DNA of 64,000 nucleotides from Amycolatopsis sulphurea (GCF_002564045.1 NZ_PDJK01000001.1:806001-870000); one strand, 5' to 3'; shown: positions 26,430 to 38,040, counted from the first letter of the stretch. Notes: generated from the letters alone by a model not told the origin. A program made the numbers and translations.

Positions 26430-26638
26430 ATGCGGAATACCTATTTTAGGCGACAATGTGCAGGCTGCCAACCTAGCCGTCCTGGTGGTGGCCCCGGATA
26501 CCGGGCCAGGGAAGGGATTCTTCGGCGCTGGGCTACACCGGGTCACCCCGGTGCCGAAACGGGCACCGTTTCGAGTGACGGATTTGTCATCGTGAGGGAT
26601 GTGCCGCGTTAGGCGAGAGCCGCAGCGTCCTGGGCCGC

Positions 26639-26652
26639 GGGACCAAAGACTC
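26639..26652. promoter_or_regulatory. DosR-box-like site upstream of a universal stress protein gene
   Basis: GGGACCAAAGACTC agrees with GGGACTWWAGTCCC at 11 of 14 positions. It is 82 bases before the start at 26735. Confidence 0.4.
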
Positions 26653-26734
26653 CGGCGTCGCGGACGTCTGCCCACAGTCCCGGTGGCCGGCACCGGCTTA
26701 GCGTCGGCGGGCGAGGCGGACGGAGGAGAAGACC

Positions 26735-27241
26735 ATGACCACAGCCGGCCAGGACGAGATCGTCGTGGGCGTCGACGGATCCGCGGCCAGTGCCGCGGCG
26801 TTGCGCTGGGGGCTGGCGGAGGCCAGAGCCAGTGGCCGGACCGTGGTGACTTTGCGGGCGTGGACGTTCGGCCCGCTCCGTGACCTCGAGCCGGCGGCCG
26901 GCCGCCCGCCCGCCGAGATCGCTGCCCGCTTTCAGCGCGAACTGGACACCATGGCGGCGACCGTGCGTGCCGAGGGGGAACCGGTGCCGCTGCGGACCGG
27001 GACGATCGAGGGGGCGCCCGGCCCGGCGCTGGTCCGCGCCTCGGCCGGCGCGGCGATGCTGGTGCTGGGCAGTCACGGGCACAGCCGGGTCCTGCGGATG
27101 CTCGTCGGCTCGGTCTCCGCGTACTGCCTGCGGCAGTCCCGTTGCCCGGTCGTGATCGTCCCTGCCCGTTCCGCCGAGGAACGCGAGCCACTGCCCGAGG
27201 ACGAGACCGCAGACACCTACTACCCCGGCCCCCTGTTGTGA
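26735..27241 (+). CDS. Universal stress protein, single domain
   Basis: A 168-aa UspA-fold protein. IVVGVDGSAASAAALRW starts strand 1, and the nucleotide-binding signature is VLGSHGHSRVLRMLVGSVSAYCL (G-x2-G-x9-G-S), indicating an ATP-binding type. The C terminus adds about 20 acidic residues. In mycobacteria several such proteins belong to the DosR regulon; a DosR-like box lies upstream here. Confidence 0.88.
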   Translation: MTTAGQDEIVVGVDGSAASAAALRWGLAEARASGRTVVTLRAWTFGPLRDLEPAAGRPPAEIAARFQRELDTMAATVRAEGEPVPLRTGTIEGAPGPALVRASAGAAMLVLGSHGHSRVLRMLVGSVSAYCLRQSRCPVVIVPARSAEEREPLPEDETADTYYPGPLL

Positions 27242-27258
27242 CGACCCGGACCTGGTGC

Positions 27259-27368
27259 CGTGAAGGGTCCCTTCACGGACTCTGAGTCTGTGAAGGGCCC
27301 CTTCACAGACCTTCACGGACCTCCGCAGTCTGCGCAGGTCCCCTCACACCGACTTTGCCGACACCCTG
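27259..27368 (-). repeat. MITE-like element, truncated copy (one terminus)
   Basis: Inverted relative to copies 1-3. The terminus GACTTTGCCGACACCCTG ends at 27368 and the double GTGAAGGG palindrome lies at 27262-27308. The other terminal repeat is missing. Confidence 0.65.
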
Positions 27369-27430
27369 GACTCTGAGGCTGTGAAGGCCACCTTCACGGC
27401 CTGCGGGCGGCACTTCCGTCCTCGCGAGAA

Positions 27431-27444
27431 GGGACTTCGGTCTC
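27431..27444. promoter_or_regulatory. DosR-box-like site upstream of the degraded USP / CBS gene
   Basis: GGGACTTCGGTCTC, 11 of 14 matches to the DosR core. It precedes the universal stress protein remnant at 27481 and the CBS gene at 27628. Confidence 0.35.
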
Positions 27445-27480
27445 TCACCGGAGCCGGTCCCGGTGAGAGACCGTGGAAAA

Positions 27481-27593
27481 GCGCCGCTCCTGATTGTCAT
27501 CGGCAGCCGGGGCCGGTCACGGGTGGCTTGTCCGGGTCCACCGGAAACCGGCTGTTCGCGGACGCGGCGTGCCCGGTAGCCGTCGTCCACTGA
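27481..27593 (+). pseudogene. Remnant of a universal stress protein gene
   Basis: Frame 1 from 27481 reads APLLIVIGSRGRSR, and a second frame from about 27516 reads GGLSGSTGNRLFADAACPVAVVH before a TGA at 27591-27593. Together they reproduce the C-terminal signature of universal stress proteins (compare GSRGRGG...GSTSQALLVHSACPVAVV encoded near 29280-29370), with a frameshift and a small deletion in the middle. No upstream part of the gene survives; a truncated MITE copy ends about 110 bases upstream. Confidence 0.7.
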
Positions 27594-27627
27594 GCCGCCA
27601 GGCCCCTGAAGAGTGTGGGAGAAGACC

Positions 27628-28197
27628 GTGCGAGCACGGGACATCATGACCCGGCCGGTGGTCCGGGCCGGACCGGGAACCCCGGTCCGCGAGGCGATCG
27701 CGCTGCTGACCGAGCACGGTGTGGCGGCGCTGCCGGTGGTCGACGACGAGAACCAGGTCGTCGGCATCTTCACCGAAGCGGACGCGCTGGCCGGGGTGCT
27801 GACCGGGGAGCCGGTCGGGCCGGACCTGCGGGTGCACGAGGTCATGACGAAACCGGTCGACACCGTGGACCTCGATGCCGATGTCAGCGACATCGCCGCA
27901 CGGATGCTCGTGGGCCGGCTGCGCAGCATCCCGGTGATCGACGAAGGCGGCCTCGCCGGGATCGTGAGCCGCCGCGATCTGCTGCGGCCGCTGGTCCGCC
28001 AGGACGACACGATCGCGGCTCAGCTGCGGGGACTGCTGCGTGACTACGCAGGGCATCGCGCTCTTTGGGAGGTGTCGGTGACCGGCGGGATCGTCACGAT
28101 CCGCGGTGTGTTCGCGGACGAGGCCGAGCGGCGGCTCGTAGCCGCGCTGGGGCGGATTGTGGCAGGCGTGGTGGCGGTGGAGCTTTGCCCGCAATGA
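27628..28197 (+). CDS. CBS-domain pair protein with C-terminal BON domain
   Basis: A 189-aa protein. Two CBS repeats (residues about 5-60 and 75-125, with MTRPVV and MTKPVD starts) typically bind adenine nucleotides. The last 60 residues (LWEVSVTGGIVTIRGVFADEAERRLV) form a BON domain, as in mycobacterial DosR-regulon Hrp1-like and related proteins. The GTG at 27628 is preferred because GGAGAAG precedes it and the N terminus then matches the paralogue at 29876 (MRARD/MRARE). Heads a run of overlapping stress genes. Confidence 0.88.
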   Translation: MRARDIMTRPVVRAGPGTPVREAIALLTEHGVAALPVVDDENQVVGIFTEADALAGVLTGEPVGPDLRVHEVMTKPVDTVDLDADVSDIAARMLVGRLRSIPVIDEGGLAGIVSRRDLLRPLVRQDDTIAAQLRGLLRDYAGHRALWEVSVTGGIVTIRGVFADEAERRLVAALGRIVAGVVAVELCPQ

Positions 28198-28228
28198 CAG
28201 TTCGAGCACTGGGGATCGAGGAGGAGAA

Positions 28229-28510
28229 ATGCAGGCACAGCCCGGAGATTGGCTGGTGGTGAAGGGCGTCCGGGTGGACCTCCCGGAGCAGCGGGGCCGC
28301 ATCGTCGAGGTCGGTTCCCCGGACGGCGGTCCGCCGTTCACGGTGCGCTGGCAGGCCGATGATCATGTTTCGACGATCTTCCCCGGACCGGACGCGATCG
28401 TGCTGACCGAAGCCGAGATTTCGGCGCAGGACGAGCACGATCGCGAGCGGTCCGAGCGGCAGCGCGCGCAGCGGCGGGCCGGGGGAGGGACTCATCGTGT
28501 CCGAAGGTGA
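28229..28510 (+). CDS. DUF1918 domain protein
   Basis: A 93-aa protein. Residues 1-58 (MQAQPGDWLVVKGV...RGRIVEV...PPFTVRWQADDHVSTIFPGPDA) match the small beta-barrel DUF1918 found in actinobacterial stress gene clusters. A charged Asp/Glu/Arg helix follows. The ATG at 28229 follows GGAGGAG. Its 3' end overlaps the next USP gene by 14 bases. Function unknown. Confidence 0.85.
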   Translation: MQAQPGDWLVVKGVRVDLPEQRGRIVEVGSPDGGPPFTVRWQADDHVSTIFPGPDAIVLTEAEISAQDEHDRERSERQRAQRRAGGGTHRVRR

Positions 28511-29390
28511 CCGGGGCGTCGTGCTGGCGGGCGTGGACGGTTCGGCGTCGGCGCGCCACGCCGTGGTCTGGGCCGCCGAGCAGGCGGCCCGGCGGAGCTT
28601 GGTGCTGCGGCTCGTGCAGGTGTACGTGGTCCCGTCGCCGGGCATCACCGGTCCGGGGGTACGGGGGGTGCGTTCCGGGTTCCGGCATCAGGCCCGCGCG
28701 TGGCTCGCCGAGGCCGAAGCCGCTGTGCTGCAGCGATGGCCGTCGTTGCCGACCGAGCGGCTCGTCGCCGAGGGAAGCCCGGTCGCGGTCCTGCGGCGGG
28801 AGAGCCGCGGCGCCGAACTGGCCGTGCTGGGTTCCCGGGGCCTCGGCGGGTTCACCGGTCTGCTGGTCGGCTCGACCGCGGTCGGGCTGGTCGCCCACGC
28901 GCGGTGCCCGGTCGTGGTGGTGCGGGGCCGGATGCCGGACGATCCGCCCCCGGCGGCCGGTCCGGTGGTGGCCGGGCTGGACGGCTCGGCCGACAGCGAT
29001 GACGCGCTCGGCTTCGCCTGTGCCGAAGCGGTCTCCCGGCACGAAGTCCTGCTGGCCGTGCACACCTGGAACGAGCAGTGGCACGCGGACGGTTCGGCGC
29101 GGGGCGCGAACCGGGTGCCCGGCGAGGTCGCCGCGGCCGAATGCCGGCGGGTCGAGGACCAGCTCGCGCCGTGGCGGGAGAAGTTCCCGCAGCTGCGGAT
29201 CGACGTGCGGGCCGGCCCGGGACGGCCGGTGCGGACGCTGCTGAAGTTCGGCGAGGACGCGCAGCTGGTCGTGGTCGGCAGCCGGGGGCGGGGCGGGTTC
29301 GACGGGATGCTGCTGGGTTCCACCAGCCAGGCCCTGCTGGTGCATTCGGCCTGCCCGGTGGCGGTCGTGCGGCCGGGGAACCGGCCATGA
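28497..29390 (+). CDS. Universal stress protein, tandem domains
   Basis: 297 aa with two UspA domains (about 1-145 and 150-297). Each keeps the ATP motif: VLGSRGLGGFTGLLVGSTAVGLV and VVGSRGRGGFDGMLLGSTSQALL. The GTG at 28497 follows GGGGGAGG. Overlaps the membrane protein gene (ATGA). Paralogous to the protein encoded at 30487. Confidence 0.92.
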   Translation: MSEGDRGVVLAGVDGSASARHAVVWAAEQAARRSLVLRLVQVYVVPSPGITGPGVRGVRSGFRHQARAWLAEAEAAVLQRWPSLPTERLVAEGSPVAVLRRESRGAELAVLGSRGLGGFTGLLVGSTAVGLVAHARCPVVVVRGRMPDDPPPAAGPVVAGLDGSADSDDALGFACAEAVSRHEVLLAVHTWNEQWHADGSARGANRVPGEVAAAECRRVEDQLAPWREKFPQLRIDVRAGPGRPVRTLLKFGEDAQLVVVGSRGRGGFDGMLLGSTSQALLVHSACPVAVVRPGNRP

Positions 29391-29791
29391 CGACGATGCG
29401 GGGCCGGGTCGCGCTGCGGGTGCTCGCGTCCTACGAAACCGTGGTTGCGGCGGGCGCGCTGGTCGGCGGGGTCTGCCTGATCGCGGGCGTGCCCGGTTTC
29501 CGGTTGCCGACCGCCGTCCTCGCCCCGTTCGGGTTGTCCACCTGGGTGCTGCCCGGTGTGGCGCTCATCGTCGTGGTTGGTGGCACTCTCGGCTGGGCCG
29601 CCGGGGTGGCTTGGCGGGTTGACCGGCAGGCGCCCGGGTTCGCGTATGCCGCGAGCGTGGTGATCGCGGGCTGGCTCGCGATCCAGCTCTCGGTGCTCGG
29701 CTTTCGTGAGCCGGCGCAGTGGGTGACGCTCGCGCTGGTGGGGTTGCTGGTTCTGCTGAGCCGGTATGTGCAGCGGGTGGTGGCTCGGTGA
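29387..29791 (+). CDS. Four-helix membrane protein
   Basis: A 134-aa protein with four predicted transmembrane helices, at about residues 16-38, 48-70, 85-105 and 112-130, and short loops. The ATG overlaps the preceding USP stop. No family recognised. Its place between universal stress and CBS-BON genes suggests a stress-related membrane role, not further defined. Confidence 0.7.
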   Translation: MTTMRGRVALRVLASYETVVAAGALVGGVCLIAGVPGFRLPTAVLAPFGLSTWVLPGVALIVVVGGTLGWAAGVAWRVDRQAPGFAYAASVVIAGWLAIQLSVLGFREPAQWVTLALVGLLVLLSRYVQRVVAR

Positions 29792-29875
29792 CCCGTGCCG
29801 ACGGCCTGCTCCCGGCAGCGTGCGTACCTGGTTCGCTGCCTGCTTTCGGGACAGCACAATGAAAGGACGGACCTG

Positions 29876-30490
29876 ATGCGCGCACGCGAGCTGATGTCGT
29901 CTCCGGTGATGACGGTGTATCCGTGGACGCCGGTCAAGCAGGCGGCCGAAATCCTGTCCGGGCACGGGTTCACCGCGCTGCCGGTGGTCGACGAGGACGA
30001 CCGGTTGATCGGGATCGTGACCGAGGCGGATCTGATCCGCCGGGGCGTCCCGGCGGACGCACGCTCGGCATACCGGCATCCCGCCCGCCCCGGTGCGGTC
30101 GACACGCTGGTGGGTGCGGTGATGACCACGCCGGCGACCGGGATGTCGTCCGGCACCGACGTGGCCGATCTCTGCCAGGCCCTGGTGGATGGACGGATCC
30201 GGGCGATGCCGATCGTCGATGGTGCCCGGGTGGTCGGGATCGTCACCCGGGGCGATGTCGTCCGGGTGCTGGCCCGGGCGGACGACGCGATCGCGGCGGA
30301 CGTGCGGCACCGGCTGGAGATCTATGGCGGCCACGGGCGCTGGCAGGTCGAGGTGCGCGACGGGATCGTGCGCATCGTGGACCGCTATGACGACGAATCC
30401 GATCGCCACGTCGCCACTTTGCTCGCGCTGGCGGTGCCCGGCGTGGTCGGAGCGGACGTCGTGTCCGCGGAAGAGGAGGTAGGACGATGA
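29876..30490 (+). CDS. CBS-domain pair protein with C-terminal BON domain
   Basis: 204 aa, paralogue of the protein encoded at 27628: CBS1 (MRARELMSSPVMTVYPWT), CBS2 (MTTPATGMSSGTDV) and a BON-like tail (WQVEVRDGIVRIVDRYDDESDRH). The insert between the CBS repeats is longer. The ATG at 29876 follows GAAAGGACGG. Stop overlaps the next USP gene by ATGA, so the pair is co-translated. Confidence 0.88.
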   Translation: MRARELMSSPVMTVYPWTPVKQAAEILSGHGFTALPVVDEDDRLIGIVTEADLIRRGVPADARSAYRHPARPGAVDTLVGAVMTTPATGMSSGTDVADLCQALVDGRIRAMPIVDGARVVGIVTRGDVVRVLARADDAIAADVRHRLEIYGGHGRWQVEVRDGIVRIVDRYDDESDRHVATLLALAVPGVVGADVVSAEEEVGR

Positions 30491-31380
30491 CCGGTCGCGG
30501 CCGTACCGTGCTCGCCGGGATCGACGGCTCGGACGGATCGGCCGAAGCGGTCCGCTGGGCCGCCGGGCTCGCCGCCGGGCGGGGGTTGGAGCTGGAACTC
30601 CTGCACTGCCTGCGGGTCGCGTCGCTCTACTACGGTGGCGGGCTTGCCGGGAGCGAGGCGCTCTTCAGGAACATCCAGCGGGAGGGCGACCGGATCGTGG
30701 CGGAGGCCCGCGGTCTGGCCCTCGAAGTCGATCCCGCGGTGCGGGTCCGGACCGAGGTGTGCCACGATCCGGCCGCGGCCGCGCTGATAGATCGCTCTCG
30801 CGGGACCCGGATGGCGGTCCTCGGCCGAACCGGCCTCGGCGGGTTCGCCGGGATGCTGGTCGGCGGCACCACCGCGACGGTCGCGAGCCACGCGTACTGC
30901 CCGGTGACGGTGGTCCGCGGTCGTCACGGCGACGGTGCGGTGCCGCAGGAAGGGCCGGTCGTGGTTGGGGTGGACGGCAGCCCGAACAGCGAGGCGGCGA
31001 TCGCCGCGGCGTTCGAGGAGGCGAGCTTCCGGCGGGCCCCGCTGGTCGCGGTGCATGCCTGGGCCGATGTCACCTACGACTCGACCGAGGGGATGGCGCG
31101 TCTGCTGCCGCAATGGGAGGTTCTTCAGCCGGACGAGGAGCGGCTGCTGGCCGAACGGCTGGCGGGATGGCAGGAGAAATACCCCGATGTGCCGGTGGAG
31201 CGCAAACTGGTCCGGGACCGGCCGCGGCACATCCTGCTCGACGAGTCCGCCCGGGCTCGCCTGGTGGTCGTGGGGAGCCGTGGCCGGGGCGGGTTCACCG
31301 GAATGCTGCTCGGCTCGACCAGCCAGGCGTTGATCCAGCATGCCTGGTGCCCGGTGCTGGTGGTGCGGCCGGAGCGGTAG
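30487..31380 (+). CDS. Universal stress protein, tandem domains
   Basis: 297 aa with two UspA folds. ATP motifs: VLGRTGLGGFAGMLVGGTTATV (GG in place of GS, possibly weaker) and VVGSRGRGGFTGMLLGSTSQALI. Coupled to the CBS-BON gene by overlap. Last gene of the stress operon before the sensor genes. Confidence 0.92.
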   Translation: MTGRGRTVLAGIDGSDGSAEAVRWAAGLAAGRGLELELLHCLRVASLYYGGGLAGSEALFRNIQREGDRIVAEARGLALEVDPAVRVRTEVCHDPAAAALIDRSRGTRMAVLGRTGLGGFAGMLVGGTTATVASHAYCPVTVVRGRHGDGAVPQEGPVVVGVDGSPNSEAAIAAAFEEASFRRAPLVAVHAWADVTYDSTEGMARLLPQWEVLQPDEERLLAERLAGWQEKYPDVPVERKLVRDRPRHILLDESARARLVVVGSRGRGGFTGMLLGSTSQALIQHAWCPVLVVRPER

Positions 31381-31519
31381 CGGCGACGCTCGGCGACCCC
31401 GAACCGGCCCGGCCACAGGTCCGTTGACGGCCGCTTGACGGCCTCGCTCCCGGATGGCGAAACTGGTGTGTTCGCGGTGCTACGTGGCTGGGACACCGAG
31501 CCGACAGGCGGGAGCCGGG

Positions 31520-33250
31520 TTGAGCCAGCGGAGCGTATCGGAGCCGGCCGGGCTGAGCTTCCCCGGCCGGCCGGGGCTGGAACTCGACCAACTGCTGGGA
31601 CAGCTGGTCGAACGCGCGCAAGAGGTGATCGGGACCCAGGGCAGGCTCCGGGGGCTGTTGCGCGCGACGCAGGCGGTCACCGGTGGTCTCGCGGTGCCGG
31701 TGTTGCTCAGGCGCATCGTGGAGGCCGGTCGGGAACTGGTGGGAGCGCAGTACGCGGCACTGGGCGTGGTCGGGCCGGACGGGCGGCTGACGGAGTTCGT
31801 GCACACCGGGATGGACGAGGAGACGGTGGCGCGGATCGGCCGGCTCCCGGAGGGAAAAGGACTGCTCGGCGCGGTGATCGAGGACCCGCGGCCGATCCGG
31901 CTGACCCGGTTGCAGGACGATCCCCGTTCGGCCGGGTTCCCCGAGGGGCACCCGCCGATGACCGGTTTCCTGGGGGTGCCGGTCCGTGCGCGGGGCGCGG
32001 TCTTCGGCAACTTGTACTTCGCTTGCGGGGATCGTGGGCCCTTCACCGAGGAAGACGAGCAGTTGGCGCTGGCGCTGGCGGCCGCGGCGGGGAGCGCGAT
32101 CGAGAACGCCCGGCTGTGCGAGACAGCTCGGAACCAACAGGAGTGGCTGCGCGCGTCCGCGGTGGTCACTCGCGAGTTGTTGTCGCCGGATGCCGGGGAC
32201 CCATGGGCCCGGGTCGTGGAGTACGTGCGGGATTTGGCGGCGGCGGACCTGGTCAGCGTGGTCTGCCCGGGGCCGGACCCGGGAACGGTGCGCGTCGAGC
32301 GGGCGATCGGGGCCGGTGCGGATCAGCTCCGGGGGATCGTCGTGCCGGCGGACTCCACCGTGGCGGGCATCGTGCTCGCGAGCGGCGAGCCAAGGATGGG
32401 TTCCTTGCCGGACGAGCGATCCCGGCTGGCCGTGCCCTCCGCCGTCGAGCTGAACGTCGACGCGGTGTTGCTGGTGCCGTTCACCGGTGGCGGGCAGGTG
32501 ACCCGGGTGCTGACGGTCGCGCGGCTGGGCGGCCGCCCGGCGTTCACGGGTGGCGATCTGGAGATCGCGGTCTGGTTCGCCGACCAGGCCTCGGTGGCCA
32601 TGGAACTGGCGGCCGCCCGGGCCGAACGGGAAGCCGAGGCACTGCACGACGAACGCGACCGGATCGCGGCGGAGCTGCACTACGAGATCCTGCGGCGCCT
32701 GTATGCGATCGGCCTGTCCCTGCAGACCACTGCCGGGCTCGTGCGGTCCCCGGCGGTGGCCGCCCGGCTGAAGGGCACGATCGCCGATCTGGACGACATC
32801 ATCGGCCACGTGCAGGACACGGTGTTCCAGCTGGACGACGCCGCATCGGCGGCCCCGGAACCGGTGCGCGACCAGGTGCTGCGGGTGCTGTCCGAGGCGG
32901 CAGCACGGCTCGGGTTCGCGGTGTCCTCGGAGCTGACCGGAAAATTCGAAACGATCCCGTGCGAGGCGGTGATCCCGTTCCTTACGGAGGCCCTGCGCCT
33001 GGTCGCCCTCCATGCCGCGGCGGAGGAGGTGGCGGTGGAGGTCCGGGCGTCGGGGGAGCTGGTGACCGCGGTCGTCCGATACGAGGGTACCGGTGACGTC
33101 GCCGGTACCGCGGCCGGCGAGCTGGCCGTGCTCGCGGAGCAGGCCAAGCGCCGGGGAGGCACGTTCAGGATTGCCGGAGGTGCGGTCGCCGGGGATGGCG
33201 AGCTGCGCTGGGCTGTTCCGGTGGAACGGGGATCTTCTCCACCGGGCTGA
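31520..33250 (+). CDS. DevS/DosT-like GAF sensor with degenerate kinase core
   Basis: About 576 aa. Two GAF domains (residues about 40-195 and 215-365). The first carries FPEGHPPMTGFLGVPVRARG, the segment where, as I recall, the haem-ligating His of DevS lies. The dimerisation box DERDRIAAELHYEILRRLYAIGL retains His387 but has ELHYE instead of DLHDH. The ATPase part lacks the N box (EALRLVALHAAAEEV replaces [10 protein letters not shown]) and any DxGxG segment, so it probably cannot bind ATP normally. The TTG at 31520 follows GGCGGGAG; an ATG at 31454 has no ribosome site. Likely a partner or decoy for the intact kinase at 35309. Confidence 0.8.
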   Translation: MSQRSVSEPAGLSFPGRPGLELDQLLGQLVERAQEVIGTQGRLRGLLRATQAVTGGLAVPVLLRRIVEAGRELVGAQYAALGVVGPDGRLTEFVHTGMDEETVARIGRLPEGKGLLGAVIEDPRPIRLTRLQDDPRSAGFPEGHPPMTGFLGVPVRARGAVFGNLYFACGDRGPFTEEDEQLALALAAAAGSAIENARLCETARNQQEWLRASAVVTRELLSPDAGDPWARVVEYVRDLAAADLVSVVCPGPDPGTVRVERAIGAGADQLRGIVVPADSTVAGIVLASGEPRMGSLPDERSRLAVPSAVELNVDAVLLVPFTGGGQVTRVLTVARLGGRPAFTGGDLEIAVWFADQASVAMELAAARAEREAEALHDERDRIAAELHYEILRRLYAIGLSLQTTAGLVRSPAVAARLKGTIADLDDIIGHVQDTVFQLDDAASAAPEPVRDQVLRVLSEAAARLGFAVSSELTGKFETIPCEAVIPFLTEALRLVALHAAAEEVAVEVRASGELVTAVVRYEGTGDVAGTAAGELAVLAEQAKRRGGTFRIAGGAVAGDGELRWAVPVERGSSPPG

Positions 33251-33276
33251 GGACTTCGGTCATGGCCGAGCCGGGC

Positions 33277-33459
33277 CAGGGTGTCGGCAAAGTCGGTGTG
33301 GAGGGCCCTGCGCAGCTGCGGAGGGCTGTGAAGGGCTGTGAAGGGCCCCTTCACGGACTCTGAGTCCGTCAGGGGCACCTTCACGGACCCGAAACCGGTC
33401 GGGCAGCCACGGCTCTCTCTGCTGATCACGGGTCCTCGACCAACTTTGCCGGGACCCTG
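33277..33459 (+). mobile_element. MITE-like element, copy 3 (183 bp) with exact flanking repeats
   Basis: Ends CAGGGTGTCGGCAAAGTC and CAACTTTGCCGGGACCCTG. Exact 12-bp direct repeats GCCGAGCCGGGC flank it (33265-33276 and 33460-33471), the clearest evidence of insertion. The interior is shorter than in copies 1 and 2: the segment between the palindrome and GGCAGCCACGGC is deleted. Lies between the sensor and devR. Confidence 0.8.
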
Positions 33460-33538
33460 GCCGAGCCGGGCCATCCGGACGTACGCTCGTTTCCTGGCTG
33501 CCCGGCGGAGTGTGGCTGCCGAGGCGGGAGACGGGCCG

Positions 33539-34180
33539 ATGGTGCGGGTTTTCCTGGTCGACGATCACGAGGTGGTCCGGCGCGGGGTCGCCGACCTGCT
33601 GGAAGAGGCGGACGAGCTCACGGTGGTGGGCCAGGCGGGCACCGTGTCGCAGGCGCTGGCCCGGATCCCGGCCCTGCGGCCGGACGTGGCCGTGCTCGAT
33701 GTGCGGCTGCCCGACGGCAACGGCATCGAGCTGGCTCGTGAGCTGCGTTCCCGGCTGCCTGGCGTGAAGTGCCTGATGCTCACGTCCTATACCGACGAAC
33801 AGGCGATGCTCGACGCCGTCCTGGCGGGGGCCAGCGGCTATGTCATCAAGGACATCAAGGGACTCGACCTGGTTTCGGCGGTGCTGGACGTCGGGGCCGG
33901 GAAGTCGCTGCTGGACGCGCACGCCGCGGCCGCGCTGATGGCGAAGCTGCGCGACAGCGCGGAAAAGAAGCGCGGGCCGCTTGCTCAGCTGTCCGATCAG
34001 GAGCGCACGCTGCTGGAGCTGATCGGGGAGGGCCTCACCAACCGCCAGATCTCCGAGCGGATGTTCCTGGCGGAGAAGACCGTGAAGAACTACGTTTCCC
34101 GGTTGCTGACCAAGCTCGGCATGGAACGGCGCACCCAGGCGGCGGTGCTCGTCACGGAGCTGCGTGGCCGGCAGCGATAG
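33539..34180 (+). CDS. devR: Response regulator DevR (DosR)
   Basis: A 213-aa NarL/LuxR-type regulator. Receiver domain: [16 protein letters not shown], phospho-acceptor Asp54 in [11 protein letters not shown], Thr/Ser in LMLTSYT and Lys in YVIKDIKG. Output domain from about 145: [51 protein letters not shown]. Near-identical blocks to mycobacterial DosR ([22 protein letters not shown]-like region, [16 protein letters not shown]) make orthology convincing. The ATG at 33539 follows GGGAG. It should bind the GGGACTTTGGTCC-type boxes listed in this annotation. Confidence 0.93.
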   Translation: MVRVFLVDDHEVVRRGVADLLEEADELTVVGQAGTVSQALARIPALRPDVAVLDVRLPDGNGIELARELRSRLPGVKCLMLTSYTDEQAMLDAVLAGASGYVIKDIKGLDLVSAVLDVGAGKSLLDAHAAAALMAKLRDSAEKKRGPLAQLSDQERTLLELIGEGLTNRQISERMFLAEKTVKNYVSRLLTKLGMERRTQAAVLVTELRGRQR

Positions 34181-34189
34181 CCGCCGGGT

Positions 34190-37030
<2,841 letters not shown>

Positions 37031-37060
37031 TCCGCCGGTGGTGATGCGGAGCAGCCACCA

Positions 37061-37543
37061 TCACCGGCGGCATGCCCGCGCAGTTCGACGAGACTCACCG
37101 GGTGGCCGCGGATGCCGTGCCGCTTCCGGCGTGATGACCACCACCGGACAGCGTGAGTACCGTACGCACTCCCGCGAAACGCTGCCCAGTAACGGTTCCC
37201 GCGCCGGGCCGGTGCCGTGTGCGCCGACCACGAGGAGATCTGCCTCGGTGGATTCGGTGACCAGTTCGGTGGCCGGGTCTCCTCGTGGTGTGGTGACGGT
37301 GACTTCCGGCGCGTCCGGGTATTCCTGCCGGATGCTCGAGATGTGGTTGTGTGGCATGGGCGCCGCACCCGGGCCGTGGAGCGCGAACGATGTCCCCCGC
37401 AGCAACCCCTCGGCGGGCCGGACCACGACGGCGTGCACCCGGTCCCCGGGCTGCGCGGCGACGCCGAGGGCCCACCGCAGCGCCGCATCGCCGTGTGGCG
37501 AACCGTCGACACCGACGATGATGAAGCGACCGGGGGAGTTCAT
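37061..37543 (-). CDS. Universal stress protein, single domain
   Basis: A 160-aa UspA-fold protein: FIIVGVDGSPHGDAALRWALGVA at the N terminus and VVGAHGTGPAREPLLGSVSRECVRYSRCPVVVI at the nucleotide site. The ATG at 37543 is preceded by AAGGGCA. Two DosR-like boxes lie 54-113 bases upstream, the arrangement seen at strong DosR promoters in mycobacteria. Convergent with the kinase gene. Confidence 0.87.
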   Translation of the reverse strand: MNSPGRFIIVGVDGSPHGDAALRWALGVAAQPGDRVHAVVVRPAEGLLRGTSFALHGPGAAPMPHNHISSIRQEYPDAPEVTVTTPRGDPATELVTESTEADLLVVGAHGTGPAREPLLGSVSRECVRYSRCPVVVITPEAARHPRPPGESRRTARACRR

Positions 37544-37596
37544 GAGGTGCCCTTTCCTCGGCTTCCGATCGTGCGGCAGCGCATGATGCGTGGGTA

Positions 37597-37656
37597 GGGC
37601 CGTAGGTCCCCGGCGGACTCGGGGATGGTGACGGCGCAAGTGGTGACTTTCGGCCC
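37597..37656 (-). promoter_or_regulatory. Pair of DosR-box-like sites upstream of a USP gene
   Basis: Proximal site 37597-37610 reads GGGACCTACGGCCC on the minus strand (11 of 14 matches). Distal site 37643-37656 reads GGGCCGAAAGTCAC (11 of 14). Centres are 46 bases apart. The stretch 37660-38040 beyond shows no gene. Confidence 0.4.
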
Positions 37657-38040
37657 ACTCGAGTCCGCGGAGTACGTGCGAAACGGCCGGTCGTCCTTCA
37701 TCGGTGCACGACCTCGGCTGTGGCGCCCGTGCGGAGCCGACGTGGCCCGGTGCGCGCCGGTCGTAAGCCCCCGGTTCGCTTCTCGTCACCGAGAACCCGA
37801 CCGCCACTGTCCACATCGGACTTGACGCGAACGCTCATGCCCGGCCGGACACGAGAGCGATGTGGCCCGAGCGCGGAACGCGTGGACACCGGGCGGTGTG
37901 GTGTGCGTGATCCTGCCGAAGCATGACGACTGGGCGGGGAGAGGCGCTCGCGGCGTCGATGTCTGCGGAAACGACCACCGCGGCCGGAAATCGCCGGCTC
38001 CGTGTCCCTCCGGATCGCGAGGCCACGGCGAGGAGTACCC

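Noticed and set aside
25704-27191. 495-codon minus-strand open frame
   Set aside because: Arg/Pro-rich and antisense to the universal stress protein gene; the better-supported gene at 25868-26323 uses another frame.
28688-30409. 573-codon minus-strand open frame
   Set aside because: Antisense across three convincing genes (USP, membrane protein, CBS-BON); low-complexity Arg/Pro/Ser composition.
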